DNA of 64,000 bases from Kappaphycus alvarezii (GCA_002205965.3 NADL03000771.1:1426001-1490000), one strand, 5' to 3'; positions 44,945 to 56,438 are shown, numbered from the stretch's first letter. The notes: generated from the sequence alone by a model not told the origin. Numbers and translations are program-made.

Positions 44945-47617
44945 TCCGGCGCGCCCAAACTGGAGATGAGTGGAACGCGCTTTGGTTTGAAGTCCTTCGC
45001 GCCCATGAAGCTCGCTTTGAGTGGACCCAGCAGCACCGCCCTGCTTATGGCTCAGGGTCCAGCCACGCACGGCGCGCCCGTCGCGCCGAAGCCCTCTGTG
45101 CAGACGCCAGCTACAGCAAGGCCAAGTGGTCTCTGCACAACGCTCCGCTGGCCGATGTGAATGACCGCATACCATCCAAACGCTGCGTGATCTTCACCCC
45201 GCGCCCCCGCGCCCGATCACCCCCATTCCTGAAGACAGCCCTCCCCTCCACCAACAATCACGGCAGATGCCGTTGAGCAGGCTGTACGAGGTATTTCTCG
45301 TGATACGACCGCGGGACCGGACCGCACGCCGGCACGCTTGTTTCACTTGCTGCTCAAAACATCGGTCAGCCCGGCCGCCAGGGTGACAGGGAAAAGTGTG
45401 CTTACGAAGCTGGTGACGCGGATCGCGCGTGGGAACTGCCGGACTCGGTCCTGCCCTTGCTGGCTGCCGCAACATTACTCCCTCTACAGCCGAAACCGGA
45501 CAAAATCAGTCCCATCGCTGTGGGATCGGTCCTCCGCCGCATCGTCACCAAGACGCTGTTGCCGAGCGCCATCCATGACTCTCGAGACTTCCTCGCGCCA
45601 TTCCAACCGGCCAATAGTATCAAGGCTGGGATGGACGCGGTCATCTCCGACACCCGCACCCTGCTTCGCCGTTTCACTGGTGCCCCCATGTTGCCACGGG
45701 CCTCATTGACGCGCACAACGCTTTCAACCGCGTTGATCGCCAGTCAATGCTGTCTCAACTTCCAGCACTCGCTCCTTCTCTGGCCCGCTTCGTGAATATG
45801 ATATACGGTCGTACTCAGCCACCGTTGCTTATACCGAATCGCCAGAACACGGTCATCATGAGTGCTCAGGGCACCCAGCAGGGTGACCCGGCCAGTATGT
45901 TGCTGTCTTCCCTCACGATCCAACCACTAATCCGGAAAATCGCCAAGGACAGCAACATTGTGCTGAATCAACGGTACGCGGACGACGGGACCCTCATAGG
46001 GACACTGCAGGGTCTGCGCCGTGCTCTCCGCCTCCTGCAGGCTGAGGGTCCGGCTGTTGGCCACTATGTCAACGCGAGGAAAACGCGCATTCACTGGCCG
46101 AACACGCTCCTGCCGGACCATACGGACTTCCTCCGCGAATTTCCTGTGTCCGAGTGCTCGCGCGACGGCTTCGAGCCCCTGGGAGCGCCGATTGGCAACC
46201 TGGCCTTCACCGATGCATACTTACGGGGCAAGGTCGATGGGTGCCGCCGCACCCTCCGACTGCCGACCCACGTTCGTGACCCTCGCGCCCGTTTCCACAT
46301 GCACCGGGTGTGAGCGTCGGCATGCCTCGTCATGCACGCGTTTCGGCTCGCCGACCCACAACACTCAGCCCCGCTGCACAAGCCTTTGACGCCCTACAGA
46401 GGTCCTCTTACTCGGGGCTACACGGGATCGCCCTGTCAGACACTGCATGGGACCAAGTCACACTACCGATCCGCCAGGGAGAGCAGGGCGCCCTCTTCGG
46501 TCACCGATACCGGGGCGACAGGGCGTTCTTGGTCCGACAAGCCTTGCCGCGAATTCGAGACTTCATGCAATGTATCCCCGGGCGTCCGTACTCCGTCGAC
46601 CTTGGCCCCTTTGACCCAGGCCTGCTTGCTGCCAAACCAGCCAACCTCCAAACCTTCCTAAATGGTGTGCAGCAGGAGGCACGGGCAAGGGTCCACTGGC
46701 GCGACGACTCGTGGGTGACACACCCCAACCCGGCTCAGCGCAGCACCCAAGAAGTTCGAAATCGGATCCGTGGCCTGGCGTTCCGGAACAGCCCCGCCGC
46801 CGCATTTCTCACCACTCATCCCACAACCGCTACGGTGGTGTCCTCGGCCCACTGGCAGACCATGCTCCGCCGGCACCTCGGCCTCCCCGTATATGCCGAC
46901 TCCCGCCCGCTCCCCTGCGCCAACTGCAACCAAACTGTGGACGCACTCGGGACCACTCGGCGGACCTCTGCCCAGCCGGTTTCGGTCGCCCGCATCGCCA
47001 CAACTCGCTACGCAACGTTTTCGCCTACCACGTTGCTCGCGCCGCGGGCCTGGACTGCCAATACGAGGATCCGCTGCTTGTCCCGGGAACGAATATCCGC
47101 CCTGCGGATATTCCTATTCAACCTCCCCCCTGCCCACTGGCCAACAGGTCCGCCCCATAGCCTGCGACCTTACTGTTGTCTCTCCGTTCAAATAAGGCGT
47201 GCGCACAAGGGCCACACAAATGGCCGGCGGCGCCGCCGACATTGCCCACCGAGACAAAGTCAAAGACTTGGAGCGCAAACTGGTACGCCGGATCCTGCCA
47301 CCTTCGCACAAAACCCTCCAGGAACCGAACTTCAAGTTTCAGCCATGGCTTCGATTCCTTGGGTGCCCCATCCCCCGCCTCTATTCTGTTCATCGAAGAC
47401 TTCCTCCTGCGCATCGCAGAGAAGTTCAACACAACCACAGCAGGTATCCGCAGACGTATTTATCAGCGCATAAGTTGCACACTGTGGTCTTCTGTTGCAA
47501 TGGCGATTCTATCGCGAGCCCCACTGCACGTGCTTGACGTGGAACATCCGATTAGGTCTTAGCCGTATAGTCAGGCCTGCAGTGTACACGATAGATACTC
47601 AATGAAATAAAGTTTCT
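44945..47617 (+). mobile_element. LINE (non-LTR) retrotransposon, RT to 3' end, frame-broken
   Basis: The order is: pre-RT helical region with RAEALCADASYSKAKW (about 45090); RT start QAVRGISRDTTAGPDRTPAR (about 45270); KPDKISPIAVGSVLRRIVTK (about 45495); ISAQGTQQGDP-type motif 5 (about 45870); the catalytic RYADDGTLIG (about 45975) intact; thumb and post-RT region; a CANC...DHSADLC zinc motif (about 46915-46970); ending VEHPIRS near 47560. These are LINE hallmarks. Frameshifts split it into at least six pieces. The 3' end continues to about 47617 and is shared with the copy at 56.4-57.5 kb. It encodes nicking-primed reverse transcription when intact; no endonuclease domain is visible. Confidence 0.85.
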
Positions 47618-48865
47618 TCTTTGGTGAGTTCGTCCCGGGAGCCATCATTACAGTACCGTGCAGTAATGTAAAACCCCTTGTACACAGTGTATTGATGGGC
47701 TCAACATGTTGATCTAAACCGCAATACTTTTTGAATGATGCCGAGTGCGCTGTCATGGATAAATTTGAAATTTCTTCTGGGCGGATATTTGGCGGAATTT
47801 GTGACCTCCACTATGATGTAGAATGTGTAATATTATCTGGTACCAGAATGATTTTGCAATCTGATTGGCGAGGATGTAGTGATGCAACGTGTAAGGATGG
47901 CAAGAAAAGATGGCCCGTTTGCAGATTGTTTATGCGCTTGACTGCAGCAGATTGGAAATCCGGATTGCGTAGTGTTCGCCCAAATTTTAATGAAAATATA
48001 TAGTTACCAAATAAACCCGAGATGCTGCATTGTTTCTAGGCAGATTGAAAAGGGGCGGGGAGATTTTTTTCTAGCAAGCGCATGTGGCCCGGCAGGGATG
48101 GGGGCGTTTGCCGTTGCCACTTGGCCCAGGGAATGGTTCGACAGTATTGGCGGTACCTGTGTTGTTGTTGGTGGAGGGAGATTTTCTTTTACGATATGAT
48201 TATTGTTTCGAGATATGCTCATCCAATGAATTGGTAAACGGCGGCTTTTGCGCACCAACCACGTGCGACTATTGTCGGCATTGGTTACTCGAGTAGAGGA
48301 GAAGCCTACTATTTTTTTTTCGGTTTGACAAACACACCGGATGCTAAAGTATTGTACGTATATTGAACAGTTTTTTAAAAAATTTAAAAAATACCCGCAA
48401 CAGTTGCATGTATTTTGCGGTAATCATTGGAAAATCAAAGCGAAAATCGCTTTTCGTTTCAATTTGGGAAACCCTGTCAGCGACTTTCCCTATCCTAAAG
48501 GGTTCCACCAGCGAATTGCTTCCATCAAAACCCCAAAATCAGGCATGTTTTGGCAGGTTGCACGAGCTAATTCGGTGGCAACCTGTCTGTGGAGTAGCTA
48601 CTGACGCCGCCAAGCCCAAGCCCAATAGGATCGCCGAGTGCCAACTTTGTTTTCGCCCCGATTCGACTATAAAAAGCCAGCCATCATCCGCCCTCATGCC
48701 GCCCGTTCCACGCATCCGCACCACCCACCTCTAAAACCACACTCAAAAACCTCATCATCCTCCACCCACCTTTTCAAACCGCATCACCGCATCACCACCC
48801 CACCACCCCATCCCCCAACCCGACCACCCGTAGATCCCACATCCCCCACCCCGCAACTCATCACC
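47618..48865. other. Spacer with small unassigned ORFs
   Basis: A plus-strand frame at 47731-48003 (90 residues, five Cys, no recognised motif) and a Phe/Lys-rich frame at 48341-48734 are the longest. The final 150 bp before 48866 is CCACC/ACC-rich, like the leaders of the other host genes here, and is probably 5' untranslated sequence. Confidence 0.4.
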
Positions 48866-49351
48866 ATGAAATCTCCGGCCCGCTCTCCGGTCGCCTCGTC
48901 TCGTGGCCGTCCTTACGACCGTCATTCTGGCACCGGCACCCGCGGTTTACCCAAGAAGAACGGCGCCGGAGGGAAGGGAGTCTGGGGCGCCGCTATGGAT
49001 CAGGATGGTGGCGTCGCTTATCTGGACAAGAATGACCCCAACTATGACTCGGACCGCGAAGCAGATGCCGATCCACCCCAGTTTAACCTCTCGACTACGA
49101 CTACGGCCCCTGCAACTGTGACTACTACTACTAACCCCCCACCTGCTACTGCAAATGCACCCGTTGCTGCCCGGCGCAGGAGTAGGAGCTGGGTATTTGT
49201 GCTGCGTGGAATCGGAGTGACCGGATGGGGGGCTTGTTGTTGCTTGGGTTGTTTGTTGGGATGGCTTTGCACGTGCATGTGCATTGTTAGGGCTGTTGCT
49301 GAGGTTCTAATTCTATGCGCTTTGGCACTGCGTTGTTGTTGTAAGGAGTGA
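48866..49351 (+). CDS. Small RNA-binding-type protein with PDCD4/HABP4-like N-terminal motif
   Basis: From ATG 48866, residues 14-45 read RPYDRHSGTGTRGL followed by KKNGAGGKGVWG, then acidic KNDPNYDSD. The DRHSGTG and GGxGKGxWG words recur in HABP4/SERBP1-type and plant PDCD4-type proteins, which bind RNA or translation factors, so a translation-linked role is plausible. After a Thr/Pro-rich spacer the frame turns into a Cys/Leu/Trp-rich stretch (WGACCCLGCLLGWLCTCM) that looks unlike coding sequence. A missed splice donor or frameshift near 49190 may have created a false C-terminus. The true length is uncertain. Confidence 0.6.
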   Translation: MKSPARSPVASSRGRPYDRHSGTGTRGLPKKNGAGGKGVWGAAMDQDGGVAYLDKNDPNYDSDREADADPPQFNLSTTTTAPATVTTTTNPPPATANAPVAARRRSRSWVFVLRGIGVTGWGACCCLGCLLGWLCTCMCIVRAVAEVLILCALALRCCCKE

Positions 49352-49972
49352 TAAGATGTCAGCAGATATCGTCGCAAGTACGTCCACTCGTTTCTGTTTG
49401 CCAAACTAGTGTTGGGAGACGGACCTTGGTATGGTGGTCAGCATGGAGATGCAGATGCAGTGAGTTAGAGTCACTTCGAAAACACGCCATCAAGGATGAA
49501 AAATTCCCTCGACCACCGTAACACAATGGCCTTTGCATTCTCCAGTCCTACTCAGACATGTAAACACATGGAGCGCACTATCTTTTTAAGAATCCCTTTT
49601 GCACAGATCGCGATTGCATGGATAATCCCATGAAGCGAGCTCATTCTGTCAACGAGTAGAAATGGATATGTTTCCGGGTGCACCACCGCCCTTGCCATAC
49701 ATGCAGTTGGATATGACATCCATGTCGCAGTTAAGGCTACAGCAACGCCAATAAATAACCGCATTTAAAAACAAGACTTCCTTCTGCCGCCCTTTCAGTC
49801 AACATTCCGGCCAGGTCCCAACGTCAACCCGTTTACGCCTGTCTCCTCACTTTACTTTCATCCTCCATACTCCCTGATCCCTCCACTATTTCAGCGGCTG
49901 TCACCCACACCCCCGCCCATTCCTTCCGTGCAACCGATTATCGCGCCTGACGCAAACCGGCTCAACCCCACC
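49352..49972. other. Spacer and probable STE24 leader
   Basis: No gene is recognised. The last 120 bp are pyrimidine-rich with CCACC words, as in the other leaders, and probably contain the promoter and 5' UTR of STE24. I could not pinpoint a TATA or initiator element. Confidence 0.4.
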
Positions 49973-51264
49973 ATGTTCCCCTACCTTCAATTCACCGTCG
50001 CCACCAAGTTGCTAGCCTCTTCGTTTGATCTCTACGTCACCTACCGCCAACACCGTCGCTACGCCCCACATCACAAACCCTCCGCCCGCATCTCCGCCAT
50101 CATTCCGCCAAAAAAGTTCCACCAGGCCCAGACCTACTGCCGCGCGAAATCCACCTTTCAACTCGTCATGGGCGTCGTTGAGGCCCTTCTCGAGGCCGTC
50201 CTGCTTCTCTCGTACTTTGCCCCGCGCATCTGGCACTTCTCCGCCCGCTTCGCCGGAACCTCCGAGTTGCGCCAGACCCTCATCTTCAGTTTGATTTACG
50301 GACTGGTGGGTATTGTTCTTGACTTGCCGGGGTCTTTGTACAGCACGTTTGTCTTGGAGGCTCGTTTCGGGTTCAACCGTACCACCGCTGCCGTTTTTGT
50401 CGCCGATTTGTTCAAACAACTCCTGCTGTCCATTGTGTTGGGTGCACCCATGTTGGCAGGGTTGTATTATGTGTTGCGCTACTTTGCCGCGTTTAGCCCG
50501 ATCTCCGTTGCTGTGGGACTCTTTTCGCTCATGGCGTCTTTTCTCATTTTTATGATGATCCTTTATCCCTCGGTCATTGCCCCGATGTTCAACCAGTTTA
50601 AACCCCTTCCTGAGGGCCAACTGCGCAGCAAGTTGGTTGCTCTTGCACAAGAGGTCAAATTCCCGCTGGATAAGATGTACGTAATCGATGGCAGTCGCCG
50701 CAGTTCACACGCAAATGCGTTTGTTTTCGGGATCTTGAAAAAGTACATCTGCCTGTATGATAGCTTGTTGGAGCAGACCAAAGGGAAAGATGATCAGGTG
50801 CTCGCGGTCGCCTGTCATGAGATGGGACATTGGCATCATTCACACACCGTGCGAGGATTGTTGATGGGTTTATTGCAAATGTTTATGCTATGCCTTGTTT
50901 ATGCATTGACTGCCGGTAACGAAAATCTCTTCCACAGTTTTGGGTACCTTCATGAGAAACCGTTGGTAATCGGGTTGCTACTGCTGAACGAAGTCCTGTC
51001 TCCCTTGAGTGAGCTGCTTTCCCCCTGAGTAACTATATGAGCCGCCGATGGGAATATCAGGCCGACGCGTTTGCAAAACGACAGGGCATGGCCGATGAGC
51101 TAGGCAACGCGTTGGTAGCCATGTCTATTTCGAATCTGGGCAACATGTCGCCGGATTCGTTGTATTCTACTTGGAATTACTCCCATCCTACTCTACTGGA
51201 AAGATTGGACGCGCTCAATGTGTCTCCGTCGCCGCCACGCGATGTTTCCAAAAAGGAGGATTAG
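49973..51264 (+). CDS. CAAX prenyl protease 1 (STE24/ZMPSTE24), one probable missing base
   Basis: ATG at 49973 is the first in frame; earlier codons lack ATG. The protein would be about 430 residues against roughly 450-475 for yeast and human. It has several membrane segments, the zinc motif HEMGH at residues 282-286, and downstream SRRWEYQADAFAKRQ, which supplies the third zinc ligand (Glu) as in the family. The N-terminal half includes SLYSTFVLEARFGFN, close to the family's FxxxFVIExxxGFN stretch. STE24 removes the C-terminal tripeptide of prenylated proteins and clips a-factor or lamin precursors in the ER membrane. The frame shifts by one base at the CCCCC run 51021-51025; one added C restores a continuous reading through SPLSNYMSRR. 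It is almost certainly a functional gene. Confidence 0.95.
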
Positions 51265-51902
51265 ATCAAGGATGAGTTCTCATTTGCAACAGATATCGCG
51301 ACTTGGCAAGCATAACAGGTGGGTAAGATCCTAATCAAAACTAAAGAAACGACTTTGCATTATGCTGACAACTGCGCATCCGTCCTTCCCATGTATTTTT
51401 CATCAGTAGATAGAGAGCAGTCGCTCCGCGCAATCAAACAAGTCGAAAATTCAATCTTGCGATGAGTGTTACAGTTGGATTACCTCTGAGTTTGCAGCTA
51501 CTCCAAAACCCCAGGCACCCTCGTACACCGTGAGATGGCGAGGGAGCGAGTAGTCATTGGCGACACTAACGAAAAAGGCGATGCGTGGTGATCGTTGCCT
51601 GTGTGCAGTTTCAACCTCACCTGCTGTAGCTGTTCTAACCGAGGAGAAATGCGTTGTGGGTGTTTCTCAATGCGTTGTGGGTGTTTCTCAAAGTCATTGC
51701 AAGAGCCTCACGACGAGAAAATTTGATTGAAATAAGCACATTGGTGGAACCTAACCGTCCAGCAGGGACGCAAGCAGAGTATGGCTTCGACTTCAAATTT
51801 TCAAATGATTTTTACGTGGACACATGTAAACATATCCACTCTTGACGGGTTGCACCCAGACGCATTCGCGGTGCGCACAGACATGGCTACTGTCCATTGT
51901 GA
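51265..51902. other. Spacer with a 21-bp tandem duplication
   Basis: No gene is recognised. Positions 51649-51669 and 51670-51690 are identical 21-mers (TGCGTTGTGGGTGTTTCTCAA). Confidence 0.7.
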
Positions 51903-51930
51903 AACTTTACTTCATTGAGTATCTATCGTG
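51903..51930 (-). repeat. Displaced 3' tail of the LINE copy interrupted by the DIRS-type element
   Basis: The reverse complement reads CACGATAGATACTCAATGAA followed by GTAAAGTTTC, matching 47589-47617 with one substitution. In the intact LINE this sequence directly follows CCTGCAGTGTA, which here lies at 56438-56449. It is therefore the other half of the same LINE end. Confidence 0.85.
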
Positions 51931-52072
51931 AAGATTCATGTTGGCTTTACTCATTCAAAAGGACATCCGCTCTCTTGATTGATTGTAAAACAACGCATAC
52001 ATCTACCTTTCGCCTACTCGCGCTACACTCAGGGATTGACATGTTGAAGTGCCCCGCACGGGAGGGGGGTGG

Positions 52073-52228
52073 GAGAAATAGACATGCCGAACCAAGTCGG
52101 CCGGCTGTCGGCGGTGAGTTCACGATCGGGTTAAATACCCTCCACCGCCTACGGTGCCCTGGACGCTCGGCACCTGGCTCGCTACACCTGTAATACTTTC
52201 ACACGTATACACCCGTGTACACGACGCG
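52073..52228 (-). repeat. Repeat A2 (156 bp) of the DIRS-type element
   Basis: Same length as A1 at 56283-56438, with about seven mismatches by eye. It contains the palindromic words CGTGTACACG and GTATAC. The tyrosine recombinase frame runs into it. Confidence 0.9.
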
Positions 52229-53187
52229 AAGACCCCAAACCTCATCCCGGAGGCGTGCATCACCCCCCTCGGGGATTTGCGCGAAGAACCATGGGGAAGC
52301 CGGTGTGAGCGTAATGCTACTGTCGAAATAAAGCTGAAACATGGATTCCGAGGTCCAATCCATCCTTTCCATAATCCACGAACGCGAAAATTGCAAGTTG
52401 ACCAACTCTTTAAAACTGCCAATACGCATACTATGGGAGCCATAGTAGCAACCGGCAGGAGGGTCAACCTCCAAGGCGCCCAGCACCTGTGCCAATGCTG
52501 TACCCAATCCAACCTCTTGCCCCCCGCACCTGTAGGCAAGCCGAAAAAGCTGTCGCTCGCTGCTTTCACCCGCATCCACTTCGCGAGCAGCTGGTGAGGC
52601 CCTCCAAACCTGGACGGCCACTGTTCGTTCGGTGGGTACGACAATCGCAGCGGCCTGCGCGTAGTCTTACCCTAACGATGCGTCAAAGTAACCCTAATGC
52701 CCTCCCTCGTCGAAACTGTGACCTGCCCCTCCCGGACATGCGCGACTGTCACCGACCTGCACTGAAAAGCATAAGCGAACACCACCATAGCACAACAACC
52801 CACCAACGCCCCTTCTTCAGTGCTCAGTCCCAATCGAACCACTCGCAACATCAGCCGTGCCGGAATCCCCACCTTTGTCTCTCGTACCCGACTCTCCCTG
52901 TCCGCCTTCTTCTCGTACGCCGTCAGAAGGTTGGAAACCAGCCGCGTCTTGGTTGGGGAAATATACCCTGCGTCTTCATGATATCTGGCGATGGCCGAGA
53001 CGTATTGTCGGGCGGAACGCGGCCCCACCCGATTCTCTAATGATAGATACTCGACATACGCAAGGAAATCCCCTTCGGTCGACGGTAGAGCGGTACGACC
53101 ATCTTCATCGCAGAACGCCAACCACCTGTGTATTTGGCTGATGCGATTCTTCCAGGTCGTCTCCGCCCAACCCTGCTCCGCCAACAA
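52199..53187 (-). CDS. Tyrosine recombinase of the DIRS-type element
   Basis: The N-terminal core-binding part starts at 53187 (TTWKNRISQIHRWLAFC, then RQYVSAIARYH). The catalytic part has an Arg in AFQCRSVTVAH, then GSHSMRIGSF supplying the H-x-x-R pair, and MFQLYFDSS supplying the nucleophilic Tyr. The order R...HxxR...Y defines this family, which cuts and rejoins DNA without target duplication. One missing base between about 52621 and 52672 splits the frame. The C-terminal part falls in the frame ending at 52199, inside repeat A2. Confidence 0.85.
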
Positions 53188-53262
53188 CGACGCCGCTTCT
53201 TCCCCCCTCCCGTACTTCCCCCTTCGCGACTCCCCGACCAGTCTTCGCTAACAACACCGCAC

Positions 53263-55475
53263 TTATTCCGTCTTCCCACTCGGACCACAACCGATCTCCG
53301 CTATCACCAGCTCCCACCCGTCGTTGATGCAATGCCTTCCTCCATACACCTCGTGCCGCGCCCCAAACCTACTAAACGTGAGCTGAGCGCGCGCAAGCGC
53401 GCGAACCAAGGCTGTGGAGGCCAATTCGGGGCGAGGAGCACGCCGCGCACCCCTTTCATCTCTATCTTCCGCACCACGACTGGCATCATATCGAACGGGG
53501 ATTCCATAATCGCGCCCTACCATCTCCCCAGTCGTCTCCCATCTGCGTACCCAAATACTTCCTCCTCGCCACCACCGTTTCCCCATCGGTCTTCTGCGGA
53601 ACACCACCTCCTGCACTGCATACTCCTCCCTGATTAACTCCACCAAATGCTCCGCCACGCGAACTTCCCCCGGATCCCATGTGCGCGACAATACGTCGGC
53701 GAACCGATTCACTGCCGACAGGATCCACCGCGCTTCGATCTGGACCCCCAAGAATCGTAGCAGCACCTCCAACCTCCGCAACTATGCCATCATTGGCTCG
53801 GACGCCGAGACCGTCGCATTCAAAATCGCTACCACCGCCTCATTGTCTTCGTGCAACAGCAAACGACGGACCTCGGGCCAGGCGACATACTCGGCGAAAT
53901 GCCGTTGAAGCAGCAGGCGCACCGCTCGTAGCTCCCTCAAAGTAATCGATTGAGCGCGATCTTCCGCGCCCCAGAAACCTTGACCCTCCACAAACCCAGT
54001 GACCCACCTGCCTCGCAAAAAACAAGCGTCCCCCCGTATCCGACGTCGGCCACATCGCTGTGCATGACGATATCCGGCGGCAGCTTGACGAGATCTCTCC
54101 CCTCCCCTCGGCCCAACGGACGCCAATGTCCCAGGTCCCGCAGCGATTGCCGACCCAGTCTCACCCTCACCTTCAAAGACACCCCCCTTGAAACCCTTGC
54201 TCTTCGCCCCCCTGCCCCAAGCAAACCCCCACCCCACCGTACCCCTCGCGCTCCCGTCCGTTCAGTCGCTGTCCTGTGTTTCCCTCCCATTCACACCCCC
54301 GTTCAAACCGCTCAAACGCACGTTAAAGGATATTTCCGGGGGCTGCTCCCCGGAACCCCCTGACGGCCATGCGCTGCGCTCGTCGCCGGCAGCTGCGCTC
54401 TGGTCGCCGGGGCGACCACAGCTTGTTACGTAGTTTACCCTCGCTCCTCCCTCTGCGCCATACGCTGCTCGCACGCAGACATATCGAAGTAAAGAGAACG
54501 CGTGTAGAAACGGGCCATCGGTAATACGAGGGTGAGCGACACACATATCCCACAAAAGCGACGAAGCAACGCGAGCGGCACCAACCTCTGATTCCGATGT
54601 GCCAATGCGATTATCTTCTTCGCCAACCGCCTCACCCTCAGTAACTTCTGATCCGTCACAAACACGCGCATCTTCTCCGAGTCGATGAGTACCCCCAAAT
54701 GCTCCACCTGCCTCGATCCCGCCCACGTACCCTTCTCCTGATGTCTCACCAGACCCAGACTTTCGAATAGGCCTTCCAACACCCTCCGCGCCTCCTCGCA
54801 ATTTCCCTCCGTAGCCGCCCGCCCCGGCGGAGCCGGTGCCAATAGAAAGTCTTCGATGTACGGCAGAACCCGATAACCCAACCGCTCCCTCATGCACCGC
54901 ACCAACGGACACAGCAACTTGCAGAACCAATACCCGACCGCCCCCCCAAACAGGAGAGCTATGCACCGGTAAAAGCGCCCATTGTACCGGAATACAAAGT
55001 AGTCTCTCACGTCCGGGTGAAGGTAGAAATGGCGATATCCGCTCTTGAAATCCCAAGACATCAAGGCGTCTCCTCTCTCCATCTTCACCGCAAACGACTG
55101 TAATGTTTTCATCCTCACCGTTCCCGAGGCCAATGCTTGCTCTGTCTGCTGAAGTTGACCACGTACCTCCCTTTCCTCTCCTCTCCCTCCCTTGCCAAGC
55201 CACAAATGAAGACGACACCATCTTTCCCTCCCCACGATCCGTTCCACTTCCTCTCTCCCTTTCTCTTCTAATATACGCACTGCCACCCCTTTCCTCAGCT
55301 CCTCTTCTGCGAACAACTTGTCCTCCTCTGACTGAGGTATCTCCCCATGACCAACCCCTCCGTGAAAGGTACTGTCGGCATGTCTCGTATCTCGTACCGC
55401 ACCGCCCTCACCACATACCCCGACGCCCCCAACACCGAGCCCCATGCATCGGCCTTGGACGCCGTCCCCCGCCAT
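53263..55475 (-). CDS. Reverse transcriptase-RNase H of the DIRS-type element
   Basis: RT lies in the frame 54435-55475: MSWDFKSGYRHFYLHPD (the first catalytic Asp is in SWDFKSGY), FYRCIALLFGGAVGYWF, then YRVLPYIEDFLLAPAP, which sits where YxDD is expected, with Glu for the first Asp. RNase H follows in other frames: MHSDVADVGYGG (about 54065), ITLRELRAVRLLLQ (about 53925) and LLLHEDNEAVVAI (about 53850), giving a D-E-D triad. A C-terminal piece ends with NRFADVLSRTW (about 53700), a feature of this order. Frames change at least twice. Confidence 0.85.
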
Positions 55476-55532
55476 AACGACTTCCCCCCTCCGGTCGTTT
55501 CGACATGCCCCGTCCCCCTATACTTCCCTCCA

Positions 55533-56207
55533 TCATTCATCATCGGCGGTCGACGCTGGACCGCCCTTCGAACTGAGGCCCGTGGCCCTCTCCAGCCTCG
55601 CCTTATCCATCTGTTTGGCCGCCTCCACTTCCAACTTCGTCGTCAAAGCCTCCCGCGCTGTCCTGTACGACTCAGAAAACACCGCATCATGACCCTGCTC
55701 AACCAAGAAAGCCATCTGCCTCGCCGCTTCGATCCCCTGCTCCGTGATGTCGCGGAAGTATTGCGCCCTCATCGACAGTACCTCCAACGAAGCCTTGATC
55801 GCCATCTCCGCTAACTTCAACTTCCGACCCATGTCCTCCACACTCCCCGACTCCGTCCTCGATACCTCCAAAGCCATCAACCCCAACTCCGACCACACTC
55901 CCGCTGCCTTTATGTATTCCCATTACTTGGCGGATCGCCGGTCCTTCTTCTTGAGCTCTCAAAGGAATGCATCGACCGGCGGCTTGAAGAATCCCATGTG
56001 CTTCACCGGCACGTGGGCACCCCGATCGAACACACTCCCTTCACCCACCAACTTCGAAGCATTTAGCTCTGTGACAACCTCCCCGTAGTCCCGCCTGGTC
56101 GGCTTCAACGCAACCCAGGCAGCGCGCACGAGGTCAGCAGCGTTACTGTTCTCCGCGCCCACGCCGCTCGCCGCACCAGCCGGTCCTCCTTGTAGATTGT
56201 CAGCCAT
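55533..56207 (-). CDS. Gag-like gene of the DIRS-type element
   Basis: ATG at 56207 follows repeat A1 by 75 bp (MADNLQGGPAGAASG). The frame is open to 55959 and seems to continue in a neighbouring frame as a helical Ala/Glu/Arg-rich protein to 55533 (LKLAEMAIKASLEVLSMRAQ). Position and helical character support a structural protein role. Sequence alone does not identify it. Confidence 0.5.
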
Positions 56208-56282
56208 TTTCTTCGAGGATACTAGATTCGTACCCGATTAGAATGTGTCGCCGCCCGGATTGCTCAAGGGGAATTTCTCACA

Positions 56283-56438
56283 GAGAAATAGACATGCCGA
56301 ACCAAGTCTGCCGGCCGTCGGCGGTGAGTTCACGATCGGGTTAAATACCCTCCACCCCCTACGGTGCTCTGGACGCTCGGCACCTGGATCGCTACACCTG
56401 TAATACCTTCACACGTATACAGCCGTGTACACGACGCG
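56283..56438 (-). repeat. Repeat A1 (156 bp) of the DIRS-type element
   Basis: Direct repeat of 52073-52228. It marks the 5' end of the element on the minus strand and immediately follows LINE sequence. Confidence 0.9.

Larger units (their letters stand above)
51931..56437 (-). mobile_element. DIRS-order retrotransposon (tyrosine recombinase type) with direct repeats, about 4.5 kb
   Basis: Minus-strand order: 156-bp repeat A1, gag-like gene, RT-RNase H, tyrosine recombinase, repeat A2, and a 142-bp unique tail. The non-inverted end repeats resemble PAT or Ngaro groups more than DIRS1, which has inverted ends. There is no integrase and no protease. It interrupts a LINE 3' end with no target duplication beyond a possible single C, as expected of integration by a recombinase acting on a circular intermediate. 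Several frameshifts and an altered RT catalytic box suggest the copy is inactive, though the near-identical repeats argue that it is young. Confidence 0.9.

Noticed and set aside
44516-45175. A 219-residue minus-strand ORF as one host gene
   Set aside because: Its first part (44945-45175) is antisense to well-supported LINE coding sequence on the plus strand. Only the portion below 44935 may be coding.
49928-49972. Longer STE24 frame beginning at GTG 49928
   Set aside because: Nuclear genes start at ATG. The first in-frame ATG (49973) gives the expected N-terminus, and the upstream codons are leader-like.
54262-55221. Large alternative minus-strand frame of 319 aa over the DIRS RT region
   Set aside because: It lacks RT motifs and is Gly/Arg/Glu-rich. 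The 54435-55475 frame holds the real RT motifs.
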